Source of the DNA: Mayfieldus sp963740555
Lineage (GTDB): Bacteria; Actinomycetota; Thermoleophilia; Solirubrobacterales; 70-9
DNA length: 64,000 nt
Assembly: GCA_963740555.1 (NCBI GenBank)
Contig: CAVUES010000012.1
Coordinates: 1-64,000 of the forward strand
Direction: 5' to 3'
In this document: positions 39,637 through 48,040 of the stretch, piece after piece
How positions within the stretch are numbered: position 1 is the stretch's first letter
Layout of the letters: every line of letters starts with the position of its first letter
Translations under genes and position numbers: made by a program
The notes under the pieces: model-generated
Database searches by the model: none
Seen by the model: the letters and a program-made list of their open reading frames with translations, nothing else
Told to the model about the DNA's origin: nothing

Positions 39637-40410
39637 CTAGTCGCGGTGCGCCGACACCCAGGCGACTGAGCCGGCGTCGACCGGCATCGCGATGCCGGTC
39701 ACGAACGAGGCCTCGTCCGAGCACAGCCAGGCGACCGCGGCAGCGACCTCCTCCGGCTGGCCGAAGCGCGTCATCGCCTGCGGCGCGAGGATCTCCCGCT
39801 GGCGCTCCGGCGACTCGTTCGACATCAGCGGCGTCATGATCGCCCCGGGGCAGACCGCGTTGACGCGAATGCCTTTGTTTGCGTACTCGACCGCCGCGTT
39901 CTTGGTCAGGCCCAGGATCCCGTGCTTGCTCGCCGTGTATGCGCTGAGCAGCATCACTGCGCGCAGGCCGGCGTTCGAAGACGTGTTCACGATCGCCCCA
40001 CCCCCCTGCTCCAGCATCTGACGGATCTGGTGCTTCATGCCCAGGAAGGTGCCGCGGAGGTTGACGGCGATCACGCGGTCGAAGTCCTCGTCGCTGGTCT
40101 CGTGCAGCAGCCTGTGGACGCCGATGCCGGCGTTGTTGTGGGCGAAGTCGAGCTTGCCGAAGCGCTCGACCGCCCGCGCGACCAGAGCCTCGTTGTCCTC
40201 CGATCTCGAGACGTCGCAGGGGAAGAACTCGCCTTGGCCGCCTGCCTTCTCGACCGCCCGCGCGGTCTCCTCTCCGGCGGCGCGCGAGCTCTCCAGGTCG
40301 ACGACGATCACCGCGGCGCCCTCACGTCCGAAGCGGATCGCGCAGGCGCGGCCAATGCCGCTGGCGGCGCCGGTCACGAGCCCCGCCTTTCCGTCCATCA
40401 GCCCGCTCAT
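39637..40410 (-). CDS. Short-chain dehydrogenase/reductase (SDR)
   Basis: Classical SDR of 257 aa: cofactor motif TGAASGIG (13-20), NNAG motif, catalytic serine in IVNTSSNAG, YTASK near 159 and the VCPGAIMTP segment. The aspartate in VVDLESSRAAG suggests NAD(H). It oxidises an alcohol or reduces a ketone; Sphingobium-type C-alpha dehydrogenases of lignin metabolism belong to this family, but specificity cannot be read. Start ATG at 40410. It lies upstream of the amidohydrolase on the same strand. Confidence 0.88.
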   Translation of the reverse strand: MSGLMDGKAGLVTGAASGIGRACAIRFGREGAAVIVVDLESSRAAGEETARAVEKAGGQGEFFPCDVSRSEDNEALVARAVERFGKLDFAHNNAGIGVHRLLHETSDEDFDRVIAVNLRGTFLGMKHQIRQMLEQGGGAIVNTSSNAGLRAVMLLSAYTASKHGILGLTKNAAVEYANKGIRVNAVCPGAIMTPLMSNESPERQREILAPQAMTRFGQPEEVAAAVAWLCSDEASFVTGIAMPVDAGSVAWVSAHRD

Positions 40411-40497
40411 CTCGGCGCGATGCTAGAGAAGATGGCGATCGGCGTGCCCGAGCTGCATCCCGAGCCGCCTTCGGCCTCATCTAGACTGCCGCCTCCG

Positions 40498-41340
40498 ATG
40501 GGCGAATTCACCTACGAGGGTTACCGGCTCTCCTATGACGAGTACGGCGACGGCGACCAGCCGATCGTGCTGATCCACGGCCTGCTGATGAACAAGCACA
40601 TGTTCGAGCGGCTGGGGCCGATCCTGGCAGAGCGCGGCAACCGGGTTGTCGCGCTCGACCTCCTCGGGCACGGAAGCTCGGACCGCCCTGAGGACCTGCA
40701 GCGCTATTCGATGCCGCTGTTCGCCTACCAGGTCGTCGCGCTGCTCGACCACCTGGAGCTGGAGTCGGCGGTTATCGGTGGCACCTCGCTTGGGGCCAAC
40801 GTCAGCCTCGAGGCCGCGGTTCGCTTCCCGGAGCGGGTGCAGGCGCTGTTCGTCGAGATGCCGGTCCTCGACAACGCCCTCTCGGCGGTGGCGGCGATCT
40901 TCGCGCCGATCATGATCGCGCTGCGATTCGGGCGTCCCGTGTTCGAGGTCGTGTCACGCGTCGCTTCGACGGTGCCGCGCAGCACCTTCCTTGTCGACAT
41001 CGGCCTCGACATGGTCCGTCAGCGTCCCGGCCCGTCGGTCTCGGTGCTCGAAGGGCTGCTGCTCGGCGAGAGCTCGCCGCGCAGCGCCGAGCGGCGCGGG
41101 ATCGAGCAACCGGCGCTGATCGTCGGGCACCCCAACGACCCGCTGCACCCGTTCAGCGACGCGGGAATGCTGACCGGCGAGCTGCCCAACGCGCGCCAAA
41201 TCGACGCCGATTCGATCATGGAGTGGCGGCTGAAGCCCGAGCGGCTGAACGCGGAGCTGGCCGACTTCCTGGACCAGGTCTGGTCGCAGACCGAGGAGGA
41301 GGGCCGGGCGGAGCGCAAGGCCCGGATGGCCGGCGGATAG
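40498..41340 (+). CDS. Alpha/beta-hydrolase-fold protein without visible catalytic histidine
   Basis: Protein of 280 aa. The oxyanion region VLIHGLLMNKHMFERL and nucleophile elbow GGTSLGAN (94-101, S97) are typical, and HPNDPLHPFSDA holds a candidate acid. Where the catalytic histidine usually lies, the sequence reads IDADSIMEWRLKPERL with no histidine, so activity is doubtful. ATG at 40498 is preferred; an in-frame ATG at 40420-40435 would add a non-conserved Pro/Ser leader. The next gene starts two bases after the stop. Confidence 0.82.
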   Translation: MGEFTYEGYRLSYDEYGDGDQPIVLIHGLLMNKHMFERLGPILAERGNRVVALDLLGHGSSDRPEDLQRYSMPLFAYQVVALLDHLELESAVIGGTSLGANVSLEAAVRFPERVQALFVEMPVLDNALSAVAAIFAPIMIALRFGRPVFEVVSRVASTVPRSTFLVDIGLDMVRQRPGPSVSVLEGLLLGESSPRSAERRGIEQPALIVGHPNDPLHPFSDAGMLTGELPNARQIDADSIMEWRLKPERLNAELADFLDQVWSQTEEEGRAERKARMAGG

Positions 41341-41342
41341 GC

Positions 41343-42122
41343 GTGGCGAACCGGCGGGAAGAAAAGGAGCGGCTGCGACAGATCCGCGAGGAGGCCGAGA
41401 AGCGCGGCGCCGGAGAGCAGCGGCGCAAGCTTCTGATCGGATACGCGGTCGCCGGGGTGCTGGCCGCCGCCGTGATCGCCGGCATCGTGATCGTCGTCGC
41501 GGGGAGCGGCGGGGGCGGGGCCAGCGGCTCGGCGCACATCAACGCCGGGAGCGGCTCGACCAACGGCGTGCCCCCGGACGATCGTCATGGCCCGAAGCCG
41601 CCGCCGGTCAAGGTCGCGGACCTGAAGACGGCGGCAAAGAACGCGGGATGCGACCTACGGCTCGGCCTCAAGGACGAGGGCCATACCCACATCGCGCCGG
41701 ACGCCAAGACGCCTGATTACAAGACAAACCCGCCGACCTCCGGGCCCCACGTTCAATTCCCATTCCAGCAGGCCGACGGGGCCTACAAGGACGAGCCGAA
41801 GGAGATCGACTTCGTGCACTCGCTCGAGCACGGGCGGATGGAGATCCAGTACAGCCCCAAGCTCGTCGACAAGGACCAGCTCGCGCTGCGGGGGCTCTAC
41901 GACACCCTTTACGGCGCCACGTTGCTATTCCCCAACGACCAGATGCCCTACGAAGTCGCCGCGACAGCATGGACCGACTTGATGGGCTGCAAGACCTACA
42001 AGGGCGCGATCACGCTCGACGCGATCCGCGACTTCGGCAAGGCCACCTGGGGCCGCTTCGGTGGCGAGCCGGTCAGCGGCTTCCCGTTCACCGGACCGAC
42101 GCCGGTCAACCCTAGCCAGTAG
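41343..42122 (+). CDS. DUF3105-family membrane-anchored protein
   Basis: Protein of 259 aa. A basic, charged N terminus is followed by one membrane segment (about residues 30-52, LLIGYAVAGVLAAAVIAGI), a Gly/Ser linker and a DUF3105 domain with the family motifs NPPTSGPH and VHSLEHGRMEIQY. The domain faces outside the membrane; its function is unknown. GTG at 41343 begins two bases after the previous stop. DUF3105 is common in Actinobacteria. Confidence 0.85.
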   Translation: MANRREEKERLRQIREEAEKRGAGEQRRKLLIGYAVAGVLAAAVIAGIVIVVAGSGGGGASGSAHINAGSGSTNGVPPDDRHGPKPPPVKVADLKTAAKNAGCDLRLGLKDEGHTHIAPDAKTPDYKTNPPTSGPHVQFPFQQADGAYKDEPKEIDFVHSLEHGRMEIQYSPKLVDKDQLALRGLYDTLYGATLLFPNDQMPYEVAATAWTDLMGCKTYKGAITLDAIRDFGKATWGRFGGEPVSGFPFTGPTPVNPSQ

Positions 42123-42128
42123 CCGCGG

Positions 42129-43064
42129 CTAGGTCGGCGCGCGGTATGCGGGGAAGAATGCGCCCGTCGCGCCGCTGGAGCTGAGGCGCTCATAAGTCTC
42201 CGGGTCGCAGACGACCTCGGAGGTGAAGAAGGGCTCGGAGCGGTTCGCGAAGCCGCGCTTGAACTCCTCCAATGCGTCACCCGGTTCCAGCCCGCCACCG
42301 AGGTTGACCGGCAGCCCGGCCTCCTCGCTCATGTCGACGATCGCACTGACCAGGTTCTTCATCGGCGAGTCGGAGAGGAAGCCGTCGGCGGTGCCGCTGA
42401 GGTAGTAGTGCAACATCCCGTCGCTGCGGGCGACGATCGAGCCTGCCGCGATCGACCCGCCCGGCTCGATCGCCAGGAACAGGGTGCTGTCCTCAAAGCC
42501 GAGGATGGCCGCGAAGTACTCCTGCGAGAAGAAGTAGCGGTCTCCGGCACCGGCCCGCCGCATGGTCTGCTCATAGGCGGCCAGAAAGCCGGCGAGATCG
42601 GCGTCCGAGGCGTCCGGCCCGGGCACCCGGCGGATCTCGTAACCGCGCTCGGTGTTGCGGCGGATCTGCTGGCGATCGCTGGGGCGCCTCTTGCGGGGCA
42701 GGGCGGGGTCGGCGATCTGGACCTGGTTTCTCACCGTCGCGCCGGCGAGCGGCGGCTCGCCGCCGAGGTGGTGGCGGATGAAGACGCTGACCAGGCCCGT
42801 CCGCAACCAATCGACCTGGCCCGGGTCGAGCTTGGCGCCAGCTGGCGCTTCGATCCCGGGATAGCCGTAGGGCGAGGTCGCGTCCAGCGCGTCGGCTCCG
42901 GCGATCTCGCGGACGACCAGTGGGGCCAGCAGCTCACCTCGGTCGGCGGAGATTCGCAGCGTGTGGGTGACCCTCTCGGCGGCCATGAACTCCGCCGAGC
43001 GGAAGAACTCGGCCGCGGCCACAGCGGCGCCCCCGTCCTCGAGCAACTCGGCCGGAGCGCTCAC
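42129..43064 (-). CDS. FemAB/BioF2-like GNAT acetyltransferase
   Basis: Protein of 311 aa of the peptidoglycan-bridge/GNAT-like group: RPSDRQQIRRNTERGYEIR, FFSQEYFAAILGFEDSTLFLAIEPGG, IVARSDGMLHYYLSGT and GGGLEPGDALEEFKRGFANRSEPF. These resemble Acetyltransf_6 (BioF2-like) proteins linked to cell envelope or exopolysaccharide. The substrate is unknown. ATG at 43064 overlaps the upstream GNAT gene by 4 bases. Confidence 0.78.
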   Translation of the reverse strand: MSAPAELLEDGGAAVAAAEFFRSAEFMAAERVTHTLRISADRGELLAPLVVREIAGADALDATSPYGYPGIEAPAGAKLDPGQVDWLRTGLVSVFIRHHLGGEPPLAGATVRNQVQIADPALPRKRRPSDRQQIRRNTERGYEIRRVPGPDASDADLAGFLAAYEQTMRRAGAGDRYFFSQEYFAAILGFEDSTLFLAIEPGGSIAAGSIVARSDGMLHYYLSGTADGFLSDSPMKNLVSAIVDMSEEAGLPVNLGGGLEPGDALEEFKRGFANRSEPFFTSEVVCDPETYERLSSSGATGAFFPAYRAPT

Positions 43065-43603
43065 TCGAGGTCGGCGGTCGCGGCCCGAAACTCGTCGGGG
43101 AGGACGCCCCAGATCTCGCAGTCGGCCAGCTCTCCGTCGCGGGACAGGTGGCTTCGCATCGTCCCCTCGTGGCTCCAGCCGAGGCTGGCGACCACCCGCT
43201 TGGCGGCCTCGTTGAAGGCAGGGATCCGCCCGTAGACGCGGTGGGCGCCGAAGTCGTCGAAGGCCTTCGCGATCGTCAGCGCCTCCGCCCGGCGACCGAC
43301 TCCCTTGCCCCGCACGTCGTCGCCGATCAACGCCCCGAGCTCGGGCGCGGTCTGGCGAAACAGCCCGTACAGCGCCGTGAAGCCGACCGGGCCCTCCTGC
43401 CCCTCGACCATGATCGCGTACTTGCGGTCCTCCCCCGAGTCGTCCATCGCCCGCCCGACCCAGGCTTCCGCGTCCTGCTCGGAGAAGCCGGAGCGCTGCT
43501 CCATCAATGTCGCCGTGGCCTCGCGGTTGTTGAACCAGCGGTGCACGGCCGAGGCATCGCCGGGCTCGAAGCCGCGCAGCCAGACCTTTGGGGCGTCGCT
43601 CAT
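43061..43603 (-). CDS. GNAT-family N-acetyltransferase (RimJ/RimL-like)
   Basis: Protein of 180 aa with the GNAT acetyl-CoA loop DDVRGKGVGRRAEALTIAKAFDDFGAHRV preceded by TAPELGALIG, and the C-terminal FNEAAKRVVASLGWSHEGTMRSH typical of RimJ/RimL-like ribosomal or small-molecule acetyltransferases. Start ATG at 43603 gives a typical N terminus VWLRGFEPGD. It is in an operon with the BioF2-like gene. Confidence 0.88.
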   Translation of the reverse strand: MSDAPKVWLRGFEPGDASAVHRWFNNREATATLMEQRSGFSEQDAEAWVGRAMDDSGEDRKYAIMVEGQEGPVGFTALYGLFRQTAPELGALIGDDVRGKGVGRRAEALTIAKAFDDFGAHRVYGRIPAFNEAAKRVVASLGWSHEGTMRSHLSRDGELADCEIWGVLPDEFRAATADLE

Positions 43604-43826
43604 CGCGTCGGAACGATATGCGCCGCGCGACGGGACCGGCTCAATGGACCACCGCAGGCATGAAGCCAAACATCGGTCCATGCCGAGCCGCCGGACATCC
43701 GTTTAGCCGCTGGATGCCGGGGCCGAAAGCAGGGCATCCTGGCACGTGGAGGCGCCACCTCCGCTCGCCAAGACATTGGGGTTGCGGCGATCGAGGGGCG
43801 CGGAACGACATATGTGGAGGTGCAGG
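43604..43826. other. Intergenic region with two hairpins between GNAT and RTX genes
   Basis: A 223-base divergent gap. A long hairpin spans 43637-43690: outer stem CGGCTC/GAGCCG, inner stem ATGGACC/GGTCCAT, and a small internal GGC/GCC. A second lies at 43712-43739 with stem GGATGCC/GGCATCC and a 14-base loop. Neither has a T-run, so a leader RNA structure is more likely than a terminator. Just before the RTX gene a GGAGG site is present. Confidence 0.5.
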
Positions 43827-44996
43827 ATGAAGTCGCAGTTTGCGCTTCTGCAAGCGCCGGGCGCGCTTGCGCGAGCGCTTCGCAGAGCAATTCTGCTTGC
43901 CATTGCGGTGGGTCTCGTCGCCGCTCCGGCAGCAGGCGCCGTGACCTACCCGCAGGCGGGCGGGAACGGCTTTGACGCGGACGCACAGGGATGGACGGGG
44001 GTAACCGCGACCTGTACCCCCACCGTGGGCTCACTGTGCACGGAGACGAATTTCCACTCCGTCTCCGAGGGCAACCCTCCCGGCTCGATCGAGTCGCGGA
44101 TGGACGTCGTGCTCAATGCGGGCGACCTGTTCGCCGCCCAGGCGACCTGGCGCTCGCCGTCGTTCGTGGCGACCGCGAACGGAAGCGCGGCGTTCAGCTA
44201 CGACCGCCAGCTCGACGCGTCAGGGCTTGCGTCGTTGCAGCCGAGCACGACGGTCGAATCGGTGCTCGTCGACGAGTCCACGGGCCAGGCCCAGTCGCTT
44301 GACTCGGAGATGCTGGGGCTGTTCAACACGACGTTCTCCGGGCACACCGTCTACCTGCCCGCCGAGACGCTGTCGCTGGGCAATCGTTACCACCTCGAGC
44401 TGCGCTCGGCGACGACCACGAACGCGGCGATCGTCGGGGTAACCGGGTCGGCGTCGGTGCGGTTCGACAACGTGGCGCTCGCGGTCAGAAACACCGGCCC
44501 GGGCGGTGCCTCGGGCTCGGACGGCGTGCGATTCGTTCGCCAGCCGATCAGCTTGCGGGAGTTCCGCAAGCTCGCTCGCAAAGTGAACTGGGCGGCGAAC
44601 CGGGGCCGTCTAGCCGGCGGAAGCGTGGTCCCGTTGAAGGACTGCACGATCATCGGCACCTCGCACGCGGATCACATTCATGGGTCGAGCGGCAACGACG
44701 TGATCTGCGGCCTCGGCGGCAATGACACGATCAACGGTGCCGGCGGTCACGACATCATCGACGGCGGCAGCGGCAACGACCGCCTCAACGGCTCCGCGAG
44801 CGGCGACGTCATCGCCGGCCTCGCGGGACACGACCGCGTCAGGGGCGGTGCCGGTCGCGATCGCGCCGGCGGCGGTGCCGCCAACGACACCCTGTCCGGG
44901 GGTCCGCGCCGTGACAGGGTCAACGGTGGCGCCGGCATAGACCGGGCGGTCCGTGCGCGCCACGACCGCGTGACGCGGGTCGAGCGAGGCGGCTGA
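43827..44996 (+). CDS. Secreted RTX-repeat (hemolysin-type calcium-binding) protein
   Basis: Protein of 389 aa. An N-terminal signal peptide (basic start, hydrophobic AILLAIAVGLVAAPAAGA, cleavage near residue 38) is followed by a beta-rich domain of about 200 residues, then about 100 residues of glycine-aspartate nonapeptide repeats (GLGGNDTINGAGGHDIID, GGSGNDRLNG, and weaker copies). The repeats should form a calcium-stabilised parallel beta roll. The last repeats are rich in arginine and weaker. ATG at 43827 is preceded by GGAGG. Possibly an extracellular adhesin or matrix protein, next to exopolysaccharide genes; no enzymatic domain is recognised. Confidence 0.83.
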   Translation: MKSQFALLQAPGALARALRRAILLAIAVGLVAAPAAGAVTYPQAGGNGFDADAQGWTGVTATCTPTVGSLCTETNFHSVSEGNPPGSIESRMDVVLNAGDLFAAQATWRSPSFVATANGSAAFSYDRQLDASGLASLQPSTTVESVLVDESTGQAQSLDSEMLGLFNTTFSGHTVYLPAETLSLGNRYHLELRSATTTNAAIVGVTGSASVRFDNVALAVRNTGPGGASGSDGVRFVRQPISLREFRKLARKVNWAANRGRLAGGSVVPLKDCTIIGTSHADHIHGSSGNDVICGLGGNDTINGAGGHDIIDGGSGNDRLNGSASGDVIAGLAGHDRVRGGAGRDRAGGGAANDTLSGGPRRDRVNGGAGIDRAVRARHDRVTRVERGG

Positions 44997-45137
44997 GAGA
45001 GTTGGCCTGACACGGACGAGCGGACGCGGAGGCGAGGAGATCGGGGAAAGCAGGCGGAGCGGCGAAGCGAGCTTGCTGGATCGCAAGTGAGCGAGGTGCG
45101 ATGCCGATGACCCCGATATCCGACGCTTACGCGTCCG

Positions 45138-45701
45138 CTAGTCAGGCGCCAGCCCGCGCCCGGTGATCAGCAGGACGAAGGTGCTGGCGAGGATTCGCAG
45201 GTCGAGCGGCAGCGAGCGGTGGTCGACGTACCAGACGTCGAGCTCGATCCGCTCCTCCCAGGCGATTCCAGCGCGCCCCTGGACCTGGGCCCAGCCGGTG
45301 ATCCCGGGCTTCACCTCGAGCCGGCGACGCTGGTGCGGTGTGTAGTCGGCGACCTGGGCCTCAATGGTCGGGCGCGGCCCGACGATCGACATCTCTCCGC
45401 GCAGGACGTTGACCAGATTGGGGATCTCATCGAGCGAGAAGCGGCGCAACGGCCGCCCGACACGCGTAACCCGCGGGTCGTCGCGGGTGACGACGGTCCC
45501 GACCCCCACCGGATCGGAGCCCAGCGCCATCGTGCGCAGCTTCAGCATCTCGAAGACCCGCCCGTCCTTTCCGACCCGGCGCTGGCGGTAGATCGCCGGC
45601 CCCTGGCTTTCGAGCCGGATCGCGATGATGGCGACGGCTAGCAGCGGCGCGCCAACCAGCAGCGCAACCGAGGCGACGACGACGTCGAGAGCCCTCGTCA
45701 A
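45138..45701 (-). CDS. Bacterial sugar transferase (undecaprenyl-phosphate glycosyl-1-phosphate transferase)
   Basis: Protein of 187 aa equal to the catalytic domain of WbaP/WcaJ-type initiating transferases, without the multi-membrane N-terminal domain. It starts with one membrane segment (VVVASVALLVGAPLLAVAIIAI), then GPAIYRQRRVGKDGRVFEMLKLRTM, DEIPNLVNVLRGEMSIVGPRP and KPGITGWAQVQGR. It attaches the first sugar phosphate to undecaprenyl phosphate at the inner membrane. TTG at 45701 overlaps the glycosyltransferase fragment stop (TTGA). Confidence 0.92.
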   Translation of the reverse strand: MTRALDVVVASVALLVGAPLLAVAIIAIRLESQGPAIYRQRRVGKDGRVFEMLKLRTMALGSDPVGVGTVVTRDDPRVTRVGRPLRRFSLDEIPNLVNVLRGEMSIVGPRPTIEAQVADYTPHQRRRLEVKPGITGWAQVQGRAGIAWEERIELDVWYVDHRSLPLDLRILASTFVLLITGRGLAPD

Positions 45702-46123
45702 CGCGTCCCCGCCGACTTTTCCCAGGTGCCGGGGCTGCCGCGACGGGCCCGGTCCCAGAGACCGGCGGCGATCGAGGCCGTGGTGAAGACGTAGTAGCGC
45801 GCGATCCGCAGCGGGGCCAAGGGAACGAAGCGAGCCATAAACGCGGCCAGCAGGACCCCCGCCTGCACGACGAGGGTGGCCGTGTAGACCCAGCCATGCC
45901 CCAGCAACGCGACGTTGGCGGCCAAGGCGACCAGGTGCAGGAGCGGGGTCAGGTAGCGAATCAGCCGGTGGGAGGCGATCTCGAACGCGAACAGCGGCCG
46001 GTAGCCGCGCGGCGAGAGCATCCCCTCGCGGACGACGATGTCCCAGAGGCCGACCATCATGCGCCGCTTGCGAGCGAACTCCCCCCCAGGGTCGGGACCA
46101 TTCGCTCCTCGGCGACCGCCCAT
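45698..46123 (-). pseudogene. C-terminal part of frameshifted family 2 glycosyltransferase
   Basis: A 141-codon ORF whose first 13 or so residues are out-of-frame sequence. From GGEFARKRRMMVGLWDIV onward it is the normal C-terminal region of a membrane GT2 enzyme: the post-catalytic RKRRMM helix, MLSPRGYRPLFAFEIASHRLIRYL, and three hydrophobic segments. It lacks the catalytic domain. It links to the fragment at 46057-46824 across a run of seven C (G on the coding strand) at 46081-46087; one more G, or two fewer, would join them. Translation could be restored by slippage, or the gene may be broken or misread. Confidence 0.8.
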
Positions 46124-46824
46124 GGCGCATACAGCGCCCGCAGTCCCCGCTTCGCCAGCTCGAAGGGGAGCGAGAGATCGTGGCTGGCGCTCGCCGGCAA
46201 TGGCATGTAGGCCTCGCTTCGCACCGCGTAGATGCCCCCGTTGCCGGCGGTGACCCCGGCGAGGCCGGACTCCATCTCCCGCACCGCCATCTCATAGCGC
46301 CAGTAGAGGCCCTCCTGGTTGTCGCCCTCTCCCTCGCGGTACCGCACCTGACCGCAGACATAGCCGACGCCAGGGTCGGCGAACGGCTCGACGAGGCGAA
46401 GCAAGGCATCGCCGTGCCAGAAGCTGTTGGCGTCCGAGAAGGCGAGGATCTCTCCGGTGGCGCGCTCGGCGGCGGCGTCCTGGGCGGCGATCTTGCCGCC
46501 TCGCGGCAGGTCGAGCACGAGGTCGGCGCCGGCGCCGCGGGCCGCCTCGACCGTGGTGTCGGAGGACCCGTCCGAGGCGACGATGATCTGCAGCCGGTCG
46601 CGCGGATAGTCGAGGGCCAGCGCGTTTTCCACCTTCGCGGCGATCACGTCGACCTCGTCGTATGCGGCCACGATCAGCGAGACCGCGGGCAGGTCCTCGA
46701 ACGTGTGTGGATGCTCGAGGGTGGGAAGCCGGCGCAGCTTCGCGAGCAGCCAGAGGATCAGCGGGTAACCCACGTGCGTGTAGGCGATCAGCCCGACCGA
46801 GGTCCAGAAGATTGCTTCGAGCAC
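46057..46824 (-). pseudogene. N-terminal part of frameshifted family 2 glycosyltransferase
   Basis: A 255-codon ORF with the GT-A catalytic domain: one N-terminal membrane segment, PAVSLIVAAYDEVDVIAAKVENAL, the nucleotide-sugar region VASDGSSDTTVEAARGAGADLV, FSDANSFW, and SHDLSLPFELAKRGLRALYAP with VAEERMVPTLGG. The frame then fails at the seven-G run and ends after SSLASGA. The intact product would be about 375 aa and continue into the ORF at 45698-46123, a usual length for membrane-bound GT2 enzymes of polysaccharide loci. Confidence 0.82.
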
Positions 46825-46831
46825 GGGCCGA

Positions 46832-47953
46832 TTATCGGCGCTCCGACGCCAGCAGCTCTTCGTAGAGGCTCAGCGTGTCGGCGGCGATCCGATCCCACGA
46901 GTACGGGCCCTCGGCCGCGCGGCGTGCCGCCGCCCCGAGCTCGGAGCGCGCAGCGTCGTCGTCGATCAGCTCGCCGAGAGCCTGGGCTAGCGCGGTGGGA
47001 TTCTCGGGCGGGACGATCCGCGCCGCGCCGTGCTCCGAGGCCAGCTCGGGAAAGCCCCCGACCGCGGAGAGCACCATCGGCTTGCCGAAGGCGAGGGCCG
47101 TGTAGACGACGCCCGAGTGCTCGACGTCGCGATAGGGCAGCACGACCAGGTCGGCGCGCCGGAAGTAGGCCGGGATCTCGGGGTCGGTGATGAAGCGGGG
47201 AACGAAGCGAACCCTGTCACCCGCCGAGTCGGCGAGCCGGCGCAGCGGCTCGACCGCCATGCGCGGATTGCCGACGATCCACAGCTCCGCTCCGCGAACC
47301 GAGCGAAATGCCTCTAGCAGGGTGTCGATCCCCTTGTAGGGACGCAGCAGCCCGAAGAAGAGGATTACCGGGCCCTCGACCCCAGCCAGCTGCCCCGGCA
47401 GCGGCGCCTCCTCCGGCAGGCGGGTCAGATAGTCGAAGGCACCGTGGTGGATCACCCGCACGCGCCCCGCATCGACGCCCACCTCCTGCTCCAGCCGACG
47501 GGCGCCGTGGCGCGAGTGCGCCACCACCGCGTCCATGCGACCGAAGACGCGCCGGGCGGCGGCGACCTGGCGGCGGCTGGGCGCCGGGGGCAGCACGTAG
47601 TGCGCGGTCATCACCCTCGGGCGCAGCGCTGGCAGCAACAGTGCGTCGAGGCCGGGGACCGTCAGCCATTGGTAGTGGATGACGTCGGCCCCGGCGTCGC
47701 GGCGGAAGCGCAGCATGTCCGGCAGGTGCTCGGCGAGCTTGACGGCGCGCCTGCCCGAAGCGTCGAGGCCGCGGCTCGTGGCTCGCCTGTAGAAGCGTTC
47801 CGAGACCTCGTATCCCTGCGGCCGCGGCGTCGGGCCGTAGAGAAAGCGGCTGGTGACCAGCTCGACGTCGGCGCCGGCTCGTGCGAGCGCCGCGGCCAGC
47901 GCGTGGTCGTAAGGGGGCGTGAAAGCCGATGGGTCGACGAGCTGCACTCGCAT
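46832..47953 (-). CDS. Glycosyltransferase family 4 (GT-B)
   Basis: Protein of 373 aa with N-terminal acceptor domain (DPSAFTPPYDHALAAALARAGADVELVT) and C-terminal donor domain (ILFFGLLRPYKGIDTLLEAF, LPYRDVEHSGVVYTALAFGKPMV, GGFPELASEHGAARIVPP). It transfers a sugar from a nucleotide donor to the growing repeat unit. ATG at 47953 shares a base with the stop of a 20-codon upstream ORF (TGATG), which points to translational coupling. The stop lies eight bases from the GT2 start. Confidence 0.92.
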   Translation of the reverse strand: MRVQLVDPSAFTPPYDHALAAALARAGADVELVTSRFLYGPTPRPQGYEVSERFYRRATSRGLDASGRRAVKLAEHLPDMLRFRRDAGADVIHYQWLTVPGLDALLLPALRPRVMTAHYVLPPAPSRRQVAAARRVFGRMDAVVAHSRHGARRLEQEVGVDAGRVRVIHHGAFDYLTRLPEEAPLPGQLAGVEGPVILFFGLLRPYKGIDTLLEAFRSVRGAELWIVGNPRMAVEPLRRLADSAGDRVRFVPRFITDPEIPAYFRRADLVVLPYRDVEHSGVVYTALAFGKPMVLSAVGGFPELASEHGAARIVPPENPTALAQALGELIDDDAARSELGAAARRAAEGPYSWDRIAADTLSLYEELLASERR

Positions 47954-48015
47954 CAGGTGAGTGATGCCACGGCAGCGGGCGTCACCAGGCGTGCGGGGGT
48001 CGTGGGGTCACTCAT
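47953..48015 (-). CDS. 20-codon leader ORF upstream of GT4 (MSDPTTP family, copy 1)
   Basis: Short ORF encoding MSDPTTPARLVTPAAVASLT, with a TGATG overlap to the GT4 start. A -10-like GATAAT lies eight bases before its ATG (48024-48029), so the message may be leaderless. The first seven residues and an Ala-Ala pair at 14-15 match a second 20-codon ORF in front of the flippase gene. Expression is not shown; it may serve to couple translation or as a regulatory peptide. Confidence 0.45.
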   Translation of the reverse strand: MSDPTTPARLVTPAAVASLT

Positions 48016-48040
48016 CTAGGGCGATTATCGTGAGCGGGCC

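Noticed and set aside
44640..44990. Repetitive G/C-rich stretch as a CRISPR or tandem DNA repeat
   Set aside because: It encodes RTX nonapeptide repeats in frame; there are no uniform repeat and spacer units.
44997..45137. Gap between the RTX and sugar transferase genes searched for a small RNA or terminator
   Set aside because: Only a short GACGC/GCGTC palindrome near 45122 was seen; no convincing stem with T-run or conserved RNA.
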